DNA of 64,000 nucleotides from Brachybacterium paraconglomeratum (lineage in GTDB: Bacteria > Actinomycetota > Actinomycetes > Actinomycetales > Dermabacteraceae), in NCBI RefSeq assembly GCF_003994255.1, contig NZ_ML133862.1, positions 1 to 64,000 on the forward strand, given 5' to 3'. This document shows, piece by piece, positions 1 through 9,334 of this stretch. Both the position numbers and the translations under genes were made by a program. Under the pieces are notes generated by a model. It made no database searches. It was not told the origin of the DNA and saw only the letters and a list, made by a program, of their open reading frames with translations. Numbering within the stretch: the first letter of the stretch is position 1; every line of letters begins with the position of its first letter.

Positions 1-6
1 GGGGCA

Positions 7-63
7 CGTCGAGGTCTTCCAGATGGCGAGCGTCAGAACTTCCATCATCGGGAGACCTCGACG
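7..63. repeat. Long imperfect inverted repeat at window start
   Basis: Bases 7-17 (CGTCGAGGTCT) are the exact reverse complement of 53-63, and an inner GATGG (22-26) can pair with CCATC (42-46). The structure would fold into a long interrupted hairpin upstream of the first gene. It may be the terminator of a gene left of the window. Bases 1-94 may include the 3' end of such a gene (a TGA lies at 92-94 in one frame), but too little is visible to call it. Nothing else recognisable lies in 64-207. Confidence 0.5.
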
Positions 64-222
64 TCTATCCCGGCACCGACGCGCCCACCCCGTGACCCGC
101 ACCTACACCCTCAGATGCGAAGAGCCACTTAAGTGGAATGACGTAGAAGCAGCACGTAAAGCGGCTTCACAAATAAGTGATCCCCCACACCGCTCTCGGT
201 GCACCTCAGAAGGAAACAGCCC

Positions 223-1149
223 ATGACCTCCCGGTCCCTAAGCCAGCGCATCGCCGGCAGGCTCAGGCACTACCGCACACGCTGGCGTCAGACTTCACGT
301 CGGGTGGCATTCGCTACCGAACGCACCCTGCACAGGCGGGACAGCTACAGCTACGATGCAGAACGCCACAAGCTCTATCTGGACCCCGGGCGAACACTCC
401 ATGCACCTCGAGCCTCGACCTTCGGCGTGGACCATCTCCTGCACCCCTCAGCAGCGACACATCAACATTCGCCGGCAGAAGTTCCTGCGCAGATCTTCGT
501 GGCCTGGACCGGCGGCAATCCGATGTCGGAGAATCGCACTCGTGCACTCACCCAGCTCAGAGAGATAGCCGACGGAATTCCAGTACACCTGGTGACGCCG
601 CGCACGATCGACGATTACGTGCTGCCAGGGCATCCGCTGCACCAGGCGTACGAGCACCTCAGCCTTGTGCACCGTTCCGACTACCTGCGCGCCTACCTCC
701 TACGGCACCATGGCGGAATCTATATGGACCTGAAGCCGGTCATCGGACAGCCGCGGGACTTGCTCCTGCGCCTCACTTCCGACAACTCACTCTGGGCAGC
801 CGGTGCCCAGGAGATCGGACCCGACAACCTGGCGAGCAACCCATTCGGACCGCTCGGAAGGGACGAACGTGTCTACTTCGACCGTATCCTTCAACAGGCG
901 TTGCTCGCATGCAGACCTGACACTCCATTGGTAGTGGAGTGGTTTCGAGAGGTCGAGCGTCGCCTGGACTACTTCGCTGATCTGCTCGAGGAATATCCTG
1001 CGAAGACCCCTCGGGGGATCGAGGAGAACTATCCGGTCCCCTGGCACGCCCTTCTCGCAGAGGTCCTCGCCCCGCTGTGCCTCAAGCACGCGGCCCACAT
1101 CGAGACATTGCCCAGCATCACGTTCGATTTCTCGGCTGAGTACTACTGA
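223..1149 (+). CDS. DXD-type glycosyltransferase (GT32 / capsular polysaccharide synthesis-like)
   Basis: A 308-residue protein that probably transfers a sugar from a nucleotide donor during surface polysaccharide assembly in the cytoplasm. The middle carries the family hallmark region: FVAWTGG near residue 90, then LVHRSDYLRAYLLRHHGGIY followed by MDLKPV. In GT32-type enzymes this last block is normally the metal-binding DxD; here the second acidic residue reads Lys, which is odd. The ATG at 223 is preferred over a GTG at 199 because AGAAGGAAA sits 6-8 bases before it. It is the only plus-strand gene of the locus and its 3' end overlaps the last operon gene by 7 bases. GC content is visibly lower than in genes further right, which may reflect transfer. 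The family call is good; acceptor and sugar are unknown. Confidence 0.75.
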   Translation: MTSRSLSQRIAGRLRHYRTRWRQTSRRVAFATERTLHRRDSYSYDAERHKLYLDPGRTLHAPRASTFGVDHLLHPSAATHQHSPAEVPAQIFVAWTGGNPMSENRTRALTQLREIADGIPVHLVTPRTIDDYVLPGHPLHQAYEHLSLVHRSDYLRAYLLRHHGGIYMDLKPVIGQPRDLLLRLTSDNSLWAAGAQEIGPDNLASNPFGPLGRDERVYFDRILQQALLACRPDTPLVVEWFREVERRLDYFADLLEEYPAKTPRGIEENYPVPWHALLAEVLAPLCLKHAAHIETLPSITFDFSAEYY

Positions 1150-3011
1150 CCCTCAGCGGAACCATCCTTGTTCGACGCAGAGAGGTCACCGAGCTGGACG
1201 AGGTGAGCGAAGCCAGCATTGTTCTGCCTGAGCTCGTCGAACGACCCCATCCCGGAGACCCGGCCGTCCTCCATGTAGACGACGGTATCCACGTTCTTGA
1301 CCGTCGAGAGCCGGTGCGCGACGACGATGACCGTCATGTCGCCGTGCAGCGCGTTGACGGTCTCGGTGACCCTACGCTCAGTCTCGTTGTCGAGAGCAGA
1401 GGTTGCTTCATCGAGCACGAGAAGCTGCGGGGAGCGGTAGAGGGCGCGCGCGATACCCAGTCTCTGCCGCTGGCCACCGGAGAGTCGACTCCCCCAGTCC
1501 CCGACGTCGCCATCCAGGCCGCCGGGTAGCGACTCGACGACGTCCTCGAGCTGCGCCATCTTGACGGCCTGCCGCAGACGCTGCTCGTCGGCTTCCTCGA
1601 CCGGCACATCGAAGAGGATGTTCTTCCGCACGGTGTCCTCGGCGATGAAGACATCCTGGGCGACGACACCGCAGATGCGCTGCCAACTGTCGATCCCCTC
1701 GGCGATGTCCTTGCCGTCGGACTTCACACTCCCGCTTGTCGGGCTCAGCAGGCCGAGCACCAGGTCCACGAGAGTCGTCTTCCCTGCCCCGGACGAGCCG
1801 ACTAAGGCGACGGAGCTTCCCGCAGGAATGTCGAGGTCGATGCCCCGCAGCACTTTGTGCTCGGCTCCTGGGTATCGGTAGTGCACGTCTTCGATCCGAA
1901 GCGATCTCGAGAGCGTCATCGGGATGCGACCGCCTGATGCAGGCGTTCCCGCACGCTCACTGGCATCGCGAAGCTCTTCCTCGACCAGGAGGACGGACGC
2001 CCGCCCAATACGGAACCCGTTCACCGCACCCACAAGGGAGGAGATGTTCGGGAGGAGCCGGAAGCCGGCCGCGACGAAGAGTGCCAATGATCCCACGGCC
2101 TGGCTCTCGGCTCCGGAGAGGAAGCTGACCGCGAGGAGGGCTCCGACCCCGAGGATGAACAGGATCTCGAGGAGATACTTGGTGATCGAGCTGAAGAAGT
2201 TGCCTTCACGTGCAGCTCGCTCGTTCAGCAGGAGGCCCTTCGTGAAACGCCCGACGAAGAAGTGTGCGGATCCGCGGACCTTGACCTCCTTGAATCCCTG
2301 CAACCCCTGGAGGCCTGCGATCGTAGCGACCTTCGAGCCCTCCATGATGTCGTCGCCGACCTGCGCGATCCTCGGGCGGACGACTCGAAGATAGGCAAGA
2401 GCAGCGATGCCGAAGTAGATCAGGGCGAGCATCGCCTGCACTGGGGTGGTCACCAGCAGAGCGACCAGGATCGCGGTGACGGTGAGCCCGGACGAGACGA
2501 TCGTGATCGTGGAGCTCACGGTGTTGAACACCTGCCCGACCGCAGCGTTCATGGTGCGGATGGCTTCACCGATGTTGCGCCGACGAAACTCTGCCATCGG
2601 TTCGTGAAGGAACCCCTGGAAGAGCTTGGTGGACATCTCGACCCGCTTGTCCATCACGAACCCGGACTGCCACCAGACGAAGGCCATCGCCAAGACGTCT
2701 TTCAGGATGAAGAGCCCCACGACGACGCCGACGAGGACCATGCCGAAAGTACCCCGTCCCGGCTGGCCCAGCAAATTCCACACCATTCCGGTCGCCCCGT
2801 CATCGAGCGGCGCCCCGGTGGCGATCTGGACCAGCGGGAGCACCGTCACGATTGCGACTGTCTCCACGAGGGCCAGGGCGCCCGAGAGCACCGCCGCGAT
2901 CACGAGCCGCCACCGTGTCGGTCGATCGAGCAGCCGCAGCAGGAGACGGAGTGTTCCGGCCCGTTTCTCGTCTCTCACCTCGGGCTCCTCGGGGCCCTGC
3001 TGAACGGTCAC
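1143..3011 (-). CDS. ABC transporter, permease fused to ATPase (PglK/MsbA-like lipid-linked glycan flippase)
   Basis: A 622-residue half-transporter. The first ~340 residues form an exporter-type six-helix membrane domain. The ATPase follows, with Walker A GSSGAGKTT near residue 400, signature LSGGQRQR and Walker B LLVLDEATSALD, all intact. The start is GTG at 3011 with AAGGAG about 9 bases upstream, overlapping the stop of the preceding gene by 4 bases (GTGA). It is the last of 14 overlapping polysaccharide genes, and no Wzx-type flippase is seen in the operon. The inference is therefore that it flips the undecaprenyl-linked repeat unit, as PglK does in glycoprotein synthesis. It could instead export a lipid or finished glycan. 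Confidence 0.85.
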   Translation of the reverse strand: MTVQQGPEEPEVRDEKRAGTLRLLLRLLDRPTRWRLVIAAVLSGALALVETVAIVTVLPLVQIATGAPLDDGATGMVWNLLGQPGRGTFGMVLVGVVVGLFILKDVLAMAFVWWQSGFVMDKRVEMSTKLFQGFLHEPMAEFRRRNIGEAIRTMNAAVGQVFNTVSSTITIVSSGLTVTAILVALLVTTPVQAMLALIYFGIAALAYLRVVRPRIAQVGDDIMEGSKVATIAGLQGLQGFKEVKVRGSAHFFVGRFTKGLLLNERAAREGNFFSSITKYLLEILFILGVGALLAVSFLSGAESQAVGSLALFVAAGFRLLPNISSLVGAVNGFRIGRASVLLVEEELRDASERAGTPASGGRIPMTLSRSLRIEDVHYRYPGAEHKVLRGIDLDIPAGSSVALVGSSGAGKTTLVDLVLGLLSPTSGSVKSDGKDIAEGIDSWQRICGVVAQDVFIAEDTVRKNILFDVPVEEADEQRLRQAVKMAQLEDVVESLPGGLDGDVGDWGSRLSGGQRQRLGIARALYRSPQLLVLDEATSALDNETERRVTETVNALHGDMTVIVVAHRLSTVKNVDTVVYMEDGRVSGMGSFDELRQNNAGFAHLVQLGDLSASNKDGSAEGQ

Positions 3012-4147
3012 GGGGTGGTGCTCCTTCTGACGTCGTCGATGTTCGCGCGCAGCTCGGCATGGAAGTGTGCTTCGGAGAACTTCTCCGCGTTCATCCGGAT
3101 TGTGTGGGCGTTCAGGTGGACGGCCTGGGAATGTTGCTCGATAGCGCGGCGAATCGAGGTGGGCTCCGGCGAGTCGAAGAACGTTCCATTCACACCGTCC
3201 TGCACCGTATCGAGGTACCCGCCCGCGCGCAGTGCGATGGTCGGGACCCCATGTGCTCCCGCCTCAAGCGGGGTCAGGCCGAAGTCCTCATGGCTCGCGG
3301 TGATCAGCGCCGTGGCATGGCCGTATGCCCATCGCATCTGCGCGTCGGAGAGCCCCTCGACCAATCGCACGTTCTCGGGAGCGATGTCCAGCAGACGCTG
3401 CTTCTCGGGCCCCCGGCCGATCACGAGCAGGCGCCGCTCCGGCATCCCGGCTAATGCCTCGATCACGGCGCCGACGTGCTTGTACGGCTGGAGCCTCGAG
3501 ACCACGAGGTAGTGGCCGCCTTCGGTCCCGTCCTCTCCGGCCCAACCGGCGAGCCCGCCGATCGGCTCCTGCTCGCCTTCGGCGACGGCGGGGCTGAACG
3601 GAGGGAACAGCGCAGGGGCGTCGAGCCCGTAGACACGGTGGATCCGTTCACGCACGACGGACGAGTTCGCAAGGTACTGGTCCGCCGTCCGTGCGGCGCG
3701 CTGGTCCCAGCGGGTGAGGAACGGGGTGAGCACCTTGAGCGCCAACCGCTTCGGATCGAACGGGCCGGCCTCGCCGAGGTAGTCCTCGGGAAGGTAGAGC
3801 CAGCGGGCCGGCGAATGGCAGTACACGATCTTCCGTCCCGTGGTCGGGTAGGCGTGCGCCCAGCCGGACGAGGACGCGATCACGACATCCGCATCGATCC
3901 TCATCCTCGACGACGCGGGAGCGAGAAGGGGCAGAGCGATCCGCGGGTCCCGCCGGAATGTGCCGACACGGTTCAGGCCGCTGGTGTGGATCCGCATCTC
4001 CCGGAACTCCGGGTAGGTCTGCTCCGGCTCGTAGAACAGCGTGTGGATCTCCGCTTCGGGGAACGCCTTGGCGAGGGAGAGCACCACCCGCTCTGCGCCC
4101 CCGCGTTGGGTGAGGTAGTCATGGGCGATCGCGATCTTCGGAGGCAT
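3008..4147 (-). CDS. Glycosyltransferase family 4
   Basis: A 379-residue GT-B enzyme expected to add one sugar to the lipid-linked repeat unit on the cytoplasmic face. The N-terminal domain opens with AIAHDYLTQRGGAERVV, the usual GT4 glycine-rich loop, and includes CHSPARWLY. The C-terminal domain has VVSRLQPYKHV and the nucleotide-sugar site SHEDFGLTPLEAGAHGVP (the E-x7-E type motif). The open frame extends upstream to 4624, but homology begins at MPPKIAIAHD. The ATG at 4147 shares one base with the upstream stop (TGATG), so it is the likely coupled start. Donor and acceptor cannot be read from sequence. Confidence 0.88.
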   Translation of the reverse strand: MPPKIAIAHDYLTQRGGAERVVLSLAKAFPEAEIHTLFYEPEQTYPEFREMRIHTSGLNRVGTFRRDPRIALPLLAPASSRMRIDADVVIASSSGWAHAYPTTGRKIVYCHSPARWLYLPEDYLGEAGPFDPKRLALKVLTPFLTRWDQRAARTADQYLANSSVVRERIHRVYGLDAPALFPPFSPAVAEGEQEPIGGLAGWAGEDGTEGGHYLVVSRLQPYKHVGAVIEALAGMPERRLLVIGRGPEKQRLLDIAPENVRLVEGLSDAQMRWAYGHATALITASHEDFGLTPLEAGAHGVPTIALRAGGYLDTVQDGVNGTFFDSPEPTSIRRAIEQHSQAVHLNAHTIRMNAEKFSEAHFHAELRANIDDVRRSTTP

Positions 4148-5094
4148 CAGAAGTTCTCCTTCGCCGTGTGCGGGCTCCGGTATCCACCGAGAGCAGAGGA
4201 TTCCACGCTGAGGGCGACGAGCTTGCGTCCGACTCCACGCGGCAGGAACCGCAGCAGGGCGTCCACGACGCCTGCGAGGCGGGCGGGATTCAGCGGGACT
4301 CGGGAGAGCCCGCGGACGAGTGCGTTCCAGAGGCTCCATCCGGGGACCGCGCTCGGAAGCCCTGCCTGCGGGTGCTTCCGCTCGAACAGCCGGCGAGCAG
4401 CACCCGAGTGGAACGCACGCCGGGCGCGAATCGCGGTGGTGACGGCTGCGACCCGATGCGGGGTCTCGAGCTCGGGCGCAAGGCGGACCTCGAAGCCGGC
4501 GGCGATGATGCGGTAGCCGTAGTCCACGTCCTCCCATCCATACAGTCGGTATTCGGGGTCGTACGGGCCGACGGACTCCCACACCTCGCGGGTGATCGAG
4601 CAGTTCCCTGCCCAGTAGCGCCAAACGACCGACGGTGCGGCGCTGTATGCGTCGCGTCGGAACCTCTCGTCAGCGTCCCTGCCGTACACCTCGGCGTAGG
4701 GGGTGGTCGAGTACTCGTTGAGGTATAGCCCGATCACGCCGCCCGAGCTGCCTCGGTGCGCGTTCACGTGCGCAGAGACGTAATCGGGTCCAGGGACGAG
4801 GTCGTCATCGCAACGGATCAGCACGTCACCACGGGCCGCCTCGAAACCTGCATTCAGCGCGGCGACCCGTCCACGATTCTCCGGGAAGACGATGCTGCGC
4901 AGGTCGAGCCGGGTCTCGTTCTCGAGGAGCGCCACCGAGCCGTCGTCGGCGCCGTCCACGACGACGATGACCTCGAAGGACGGCGTGCCGTCCTGCTGGT
5001 CGGCCAGGCTGTCCAGCAGCTGCGGAAGTCGATCCACGCCTCGATAGGACGGGACGATGATGGTCGCGTCAACCTCCGGCTTCTGCGTCACCAT
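4147..5094 (-). CDS. Glycosyltransferase family 2
   Basis: A 315-residue GT-A enzyme. It begins with the GT2 nucleotide-binding strand IIVPSYRGVDRL, has VVVDGADDGS, GRVAALNAGFEAARGD and the metal-binding LIRCDDDLVPGPDY, and later YGWEDVDYGYRI, typical of the C-terminal acceptor/galactosyltransferase-like motif of this group. It probably transfers a hexose to the growing repeat unit at the inner membrane surface. The start ATG lies 7 bases inside the stop region of the upstream gene and the stop shares one base with the next start, so translation is coupled on both sides. The exact sugar is unknown. Confidence 0.88.
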   Translation of the reverse strand: MVTQKPEVDATIIVPSYRGVDRLPQLLDSLADQQDGTPSFEVIVVVDGADDGSVALLENETRLDLRSIVFPENRGRVAALNAGFEAARGDVLIRCDDDLVPGPDYVSAHVNAHRGSSGGVIGLYLNEYSTTPYAEVYGRDADERFRRDAYSAAPSVVWRYWAGNCSITREVWESVGPYDPEYRLYGWEDVDYGYRIIAAGFEVRLAPELETPHRVAAVTTAIRARRAFHSGAARRLFERKHPQAGLPSAVPGWSLWNALVRGLSRVPLNPARLAGVVDALLRFLPRGVGRKLVALSVESSALGGYRSPHTAKENF

Positions 5095-5939
5095 GCCTCC
5101 CCCGTTCCCGCACGCCCGCGTGAGCAGTTGCGCCAGCGGACGACCAGCGGCTTCAAATAGGGCTTGGCCCGGCCGATCGCTTCCTGGCGCAACGCCCTGC
5201 CAGACCGCTCAACACCGCTCATCGGGGACCTGACGGTGACGCTGTACTTGTCCAGCAGGTCTTCCGGCACCAGTTCGTGCCCCACGCCGAATCGTTCAGC
5301 GAATCTGGCGATGCCAAGAGGCTTGTCCCGATGCCCGCAGAAATGCATGACGGCCGCATCGCTCAACGAGCTCTCGTAATAATGACCGCGAGAGTTCAGC
5401 TCTCGATGGCCGACGACAGTTGTGTCCGAGATGAGGCCAGTCTCCTGCAGCACCCACCACATCTGGTCCTGGTCGCCGCCGGTGAAGACCCCGTCTCGCG
5501 TGTCATCCCACCATGCCCTGACAGCACCGAGGTCGGCGCTCCACATGCGGTCCAGCAGCTGCTCCCCTCGGATGTCGTTCTTGAGGAGGATCACCCCGGT
5601 ATTGATGCGTGACCAGAAGCCGTTGGGTTCCTTCGGCCCTTCAGCGACGACGAGGAACTTGCCCTCGGACTCGGCAGCTTCGACCAGCTCGCCGATCGTG
5701 TCACGAGCGAAGTCGGTGAAGAACGCGTCATCATCGATCCATGCGATCCAGTCATATCTTGGGAGGATCCTGCGGAGGATCGTCGTCTTGTAGAAGAACT
5801 TGTTCGTCACCCCCTCGCCCAGGCCTATCTCCAGGCGGTAGTCCAGCCCATGCTCCTGGGCGTAGATCTGGTGGTTCACATAGGAGCGGAGCCGAACCTC
5901 ATCGCCTCCTGAGACCAGGCAGACTCTCTGATCACGCAT
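5088..5939 (-). CDS. GT34-like galactosyl/mannosyltransferase (GMA12/MNN10 type)
   Basis: A 283-residue protein resembling the GMA12/MNN10 galactosyl- and mannosyltransferase family, which is better known in eukaryotes. Visible motifs are RVCLVSGGDEVR at the start, YDWIAWIDDDAFFTD (acidic metal-binding triad), RINTGVILLKN, and FTGGDQDQMWW, the conserved donor-pocket region. The ATG at 5939 is chosen because GGGGGAGGACGA lies just before it; the longer frame to 6002 adds 21 residues without homology. It overlaps the upstream gene by 8 bases (ATGCGTGA) and the downstream gene by 7. It likely adds one sugar of the repeat unit. Confidence 0.75.
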   Translation of the reverse strand: MRDQRVCLVSGGDEVRLRSYVNHQIYAQEHGLDYRLEIGLGEGVTNKFFYKTTILRRILPRYDWIAWIDDDAFFTDFARDTIGELVEAAESEGKFLVVAEGPKEPNGFWSRINTGVILLKNDIRGEQLLDRMWSADLGAVRAWWDDTRDGVFTGGDQDQMWWVLQETGLISDTTVVGHRELNSRGHYYESSLSDAAVMHFCGHRDKPLGIARFAERFGVGHELVPEDLLDKYSVTVRSPMSGVERSGRALRQEAIGRAKPYLKPLVVRWRNCSRGRAGTGEAW

Positions 5940-7005
5940 TTCGTCCTCCCCCTGCAGTCGGTACGTCGAACCGTCCTCCCATCGACCCGAGCAGCTCGGC
6001 AACTCTGCGGGATCCTGCCCGCGGGGAGTAGCGCGTCTCCCAGCGTGCGCGGCTGTTCTCGAGAGTTCGCCCGGACGTGCTCAGAGAAACGAGTGCCTCG
6101 CGGATGATGTCGGTGAGGTCTGCGGCGTTCCCGCGTCGAGCAATCCACGGGAAGTGCTCACCCGCCACTTCTGGAAGTGCGCCAGCATCCGAGATAACGA
6201 ACGGCACCCCTCGCGCCATCGCCTCGGCAGCGACGAGTCCGAACGGCTCCTCCCAGACGGAGGGGAACACTGCCAGGTCCACCTGGTCGAAGAACGCTTC
6301 TCGGCGCACCCAGCCCAGATGGTCCACGGATCCGGTGAGCGGCTCGAGGGCGGCTTGGATCTCGCGATCGTCGGCCGAGTCGCCGAAGCGGTTCTCGCCG
6401 GCGAGAACCAGGCGCACCTCGCGCTCCGACCGTGCGATCACCTCGATCATCGCGCGTGCGAGCACATGCACGCCCTTGTCCTTCGTGAGGCGCCCGAGGA
6501 ACCCCACGCGCAACGGCCCCTCCGGCCGGGACGCCATGTCCCGGAAGGCGATGTCCTCGGTCCAGTTCTCCAGCACGTGAGTACCGCGGATCCGAGAGGC
6601 CATGAAGTGCGAGGGGACCAGGACCCGTGCAGCGCCGAGACGACCGATCCGCGCCGCCAGCGCATTGACCCCGGTGGGGAGGATGTGGAGGTGCGCGATC
6701 CGCGGCCCCATCCCGGTGGTCGCGGCAGTCGGCACCAGCCCGTTGCACCACAGCGGGACCGCGCGGTTCCGCAGGCGCCAGGCGGCGAGCGCACGCATGT
6801 ACCCGAGGCGGGTCGATGCCTTCAGTGGCACCACGTCGAAGCCGCGTGCACGGGCCTCTTCGAGCAGCTCGCCCGGCGTGGTCGGCGCCAGCACGGTCAC
6901 GTCGATGTCCATCGACCGCAGGGCTGTCGCGATGTTGAGCAACATGACCTCGCCGCCGCCCATGTCGCCGTTGTTCGTGGCGATCGCGATCGTCGGAGTG
7001 CTCAC
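5932..7005 (-). CDS. Glycosyltransferase family 4
   Basis: A 357-residue GT-B glycosyltransferase. The N-terminus reads IAIATNNGDMGGGEVMLLN (glycine-rich acceptor loop). The second domain has VGFLGRLTKDKGVHVL and the donor-site SVWEEPFGLVAAEAMARGVP, the classic E-x7-E block of GT4. The start is GTG at 7005 with GGTGGGAG shortly upstream, and it overlaps the Wzy-like gene by 4 bases (GTGA). The open frame continues upstream to 7257 only as a shadow of that gene. Probably a cytoplasmic peripheral membrane enzyme adding a sugar to the lipid-linked unit; specificity is not readable. Confidence 0.88.
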   Translation of the reverse strand: MSTPTIAIATNNGDMGGGEVMLLNIATALRSMDIDVTVLAPTTPGELLEEARARGFDVVPLKASTRLGYMRALAAWRLRNRAVPLWCNGLVPTAATTGMGPRIAHLHILPTGVNALAARIGRLGAARVLVPSHFMASRIRGTHVLENWTEDIAFRDMASRPEGPLRVGFLGRLTKDKGVHVLARAMIEVIARSEREVRLVLAGENRFGDSADDREIQAALEPLTGSVDHLGWVRREAFFDQVDLAVFPSVWEEPFGLVAAEAMARGVPFVISDAGALPEVAGEHFPWIARRGNAADLTDIIREALVSLSTSGRTLENSRARWETRYSPRAGSRRVAELLGSMGGRFDVPTAGGGRNA

Positions 7006-8234
7006 CGAGCTCCCACCTCGGCAGAGGAGGGTCCGCCTGGCGTCGCCGTTTGCCGTGCCCGCGCATGCGCATAGAGCGCGATGGCGATGACGAGGGCCCA
7101 CTGGAGGGTGAACAGCACCTCGCCGAGGCGCCAGGCGCAGATCAGCGTGGTCACGGTCGCGGCCTGGGCGACGATCTCCTGACGGCTCAGCTCGCGAGTA
7201 AACGGGCGCAGGGCGAACACCACGGTCACTCCGAGAACGATGAGCAGCCACGGCCACCCGCCCTCGACCAGTGCCGTCCAGTACGAGTTGTGGAACAGCC
7301 AGACCTTGCCCGGGTCATCGTCGAACACCACGTAGGCCTCGCCGAGCCCCGAGCCGAAGAAGCCGGCGTCGTGCACCTTGACCTCGGAGGCCGCGTCGAT
7401 CCGACTGCGCAGCAGATCCGATCCCTCTCGATCCGAGAAGACCCCGATCTGGGAGTAATCTTCCGCGACCTGGGACACGCCGATCACGATCACGATCCCC
7501 AGCAGCCACCGCCCGAGGACCGACAGCTTCGGCGCCAGGACGATCCATCCCACCCCCGCCGCGAGAGCGGCGATCGACGTGCGAGAGCCCGTCTCCCAGA
7601 CGAGGACTCCGATGAGGAGGACCAGCAGCACCCTCGCCCAGCGACGCTCCACCACAGCGAGCATCAGCACCCCGAAGACGGCATAGGCCATGCCCGCCAC
7701 GTTCTTGTCCTCGAAGAAGCCCGAGAGGTATCCCCCGTAGTTGTCCGGCGCAAACCCGCCGTAGAACGCGAATGCGTTGAACAGCATCCCCACGCCGAGA
7801 CCTGCCAGACCGGAACGGAAGTCGATGCGGCCCGAGGCGAGGACCATGAGCAGGACCGCCGTCAGAGCCAGCCTGATCAGCCGTCGCTTCCAGTCGAACG
7901 CGAACTCAGAGGGATCCGCGAACATCGAGATCATCCCGATGTAGAACAATCCGACCACCAGCAGCGGCACCAGCAGCTGAAGCCGGCCGAGCTCCACCTG
8001 CGGTCGGCGGATGATCGCGAGCAGGATGATCCCGACGACAACCACCTGGTTGAACGGGATCGGCAAGCCGAACATCGATCCCTCGAAGATCAGGCCGAAG
8101 AACAGCACGAACTCCGGGATGCGCAGCTTCCCGACAGCGGACAGCACGCCCGTGGTCTCGGCGCGCAGGCGGGAGCCGAGCGCGGTGGCGGTACGGTCGA
8201 TCCGCGCATCCTGCGAGGCGGTGCGGGGGCTCAT
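7002..8234 (-). CDS. O-antigen ligase/polymerase-like membrane protein (Wzy-like)
   Basis: A 410-residue multi-spanning membrane protein with roughly ten or more hydrophobic segments from about residue 35 onward. The large external loop and following helix contain LFHNSYWTALVEGGWPWLL, the Wzy_C/O-antigen-ligase signature, and WETGSRTSIAALAAG lies in the central region. In a Wzx/Wzy-type locus this protein polymerises flipped repeat units on the outer face of the membrane. The ATG at 8234 overlaps the upstream stop (ATGA) and the stop overlaps the next start (GTGA). It could instead be a ligase, but with a BY-kinase and a flippase in the same operon polymerase is the better reading. Confidence 0.8.
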   Translation of the reverse strand: MSPRTASQDARIDRTATALGSRLRAETTGVLSAVGKLRIPEFVLFFGLIFEGSMFGLPIPFNQVVVVGIILLAIIRRPQVELGRLQLLVPLLVVGLFYIGMISMFADPSEFAFDWKRRLIRLALTAVLLMVLASGRIDFRSGLAGLGVGMLFNAFAFYGGFAPDNYGGYLSGFFEDKNVAGMAYAVFGVLMLAVVERRWARVLLVLLIGVLVWETGSRTSIAALAAGVGWIVLAPKLSVLGRWLLGIVIVIGVSQVAEDYSQIGVFSDREGSDLLRSRIDAASEVKVHDAGFFGSGLGEAYVVFDDDPGKVWLFHNSYWTALVEGGWPWLLIVLGVTVVFALRPFTRELSRQEIVAQAATVTTLICAWRLGEVLFTLQWALVIAIALYAHARARQTATPGGPSSAEVGAR

Positions 8235-9334
8235 GCGGCCACCTCCCGGTACACGTCCGCGATCGCCGCGGTCATCCCCGCAACGGTGAGTGCGTGCGCC
8301 GCAGGCCCAGGTCGCGCCGCAAGGTCGCTCCCCTGCTCGATGATCCGAGCGGCCACGGCCTCCGGCGAGCGCGCCTCCTCGGCCGTGACCAGGCACCGCT
8401 CGGGCACGATCTCGCCGTTGCCGCCCACGTCGGTGGCGACCACGCCGAGGCCGTGGGCCACGGCGTCCAGCAGCGTGTAGGAGAGGTTCTCCCACGCGGA
8501 GAGCTGCACGACCACGTCGTGGGAGCGCAGCGCCTCGCCCGCATCCACATGGCCGGGGAAGTCGATCCGGTCCTCGAGGTGGAGGGAGTAGGCGAGGGTG
8601 CGCAGCGCGCCCTCCTCCAGACCGCGGCCGGCGATCGTGAGCCGAGCCTCGGGGTGCTCGCGGGCGACGTGGGCGAAGGCCTGCATCAGCTGGTCGATGT
8701 TCTTCTCCGGGGCGAGGCGCGCGAGGGACAGCACGCGCAGACCCTCGCGGGGCTGCGGAGCGGGCTGCGGGGCGTCGACGCCGTTGCGGATCACGGTGAG
8801 CTTCTGCCCGCTCCCCCACTGCGCCGCGACCTGCGCGGCGGTGGAGTCGCTGACGGCGATCACCCGGTCGGTGCGCAGCAGGCGGGCGCGATGCGCGCCG
8901 GCCTTCACCCGGGCCTGCAGGTCGCCGGACTGGTAGTAGCCGCGCACCCCGGAGATCCCGTGCTCGGTGGAGACCAGGTGGATCCGCTCACCGCGGCCGG
9001 AGCGCAGCCCGGTCGCCGCCGCGACCCCGGCGAGGTCCGCGAAGGCGAGGTGGGTGTGCAGGAGGTCGGGGCGCAGGCGCTGCAGGGTGCGGCGGATCGT
9101 GCGCACCGCGGCGGCGGTGCCGTCGGCCGGGGAGACCGGCCCGGTCACCACGGGCGCGCCCATGCCGCGCAGCGCCTCGGCGAGCGGTCCCTCGGGGCAC
9201 AGCACCACCACCCGCCAGCCGGGGATCCCGGCGCGGGCGGCGTCGAGCACGTGGCGGGCCACGCCGCCGAGGTCGGCGACGGGCACGCACCACAGCGCGA
9301 TCCGGTCACGGCTCCCTGCCGTCTCTACGGTCAC
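8231..9334 (-). CDS. Glycosyltransferase family 4
   Basis: A 367-residue GT-B enzyme: N-terminal LGGVARHVLDAARAG and LLHTHLAFADLAG, then RVLSLARLAPEKNIDQLM and VVQLSAWENLSYTLLDAVAHG in the donor-binding half. It would act on the cytoplasmic side in repeat-unit assembly. The start is GTG at 9334, with GGAGG about 8 bases upstream and a 4-base GTGA overlap with the acyltransferase gene. The long frame upstream to 10294 is antisense or out-of-frame shadow and shows no homology. GC is higher than in the glycosyltransferases nearer the window start. Confidence 0.88.
   Translation of the reverse strand: MTVETAGSRDRIALWCVPVADLGGVARHVLDAARAGIPGWRVVVLCPEGPLAEALRGMGAPVVTGPVSPADGTAAAVRTIRRTLQRLRPDLLHTHLAFADLAGVAAATGLRSGRGERIHLVSTEHGISGVRGYYQSGDLQARVKAGAHRARLLRTDRVIAVSDSTAAQVAAQWGSGQKLTVIRNGVDAPQPAPQPREGLRVLSLARLAPEKNIDQLMQAFAHVAREHPEARLTIAGRGLEEGALRTLAYSLHLEDRIDFPGHVDAGEALRSHDVVVQLSAWENLSYTLLDAVAHGLGVVATDVGGNGEIVPERCLVTAEEARSPEAVAARIIEQGSDLAARPGPAAHALTVAGMTAAIADVYREVAA

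Noticed and set aside
1-226. A 67-codon plus-strand frame from base 23
   Set aside because: Its first part lies inside an inverted repeat and its end overlaps the next gene; composition is not protein-like.
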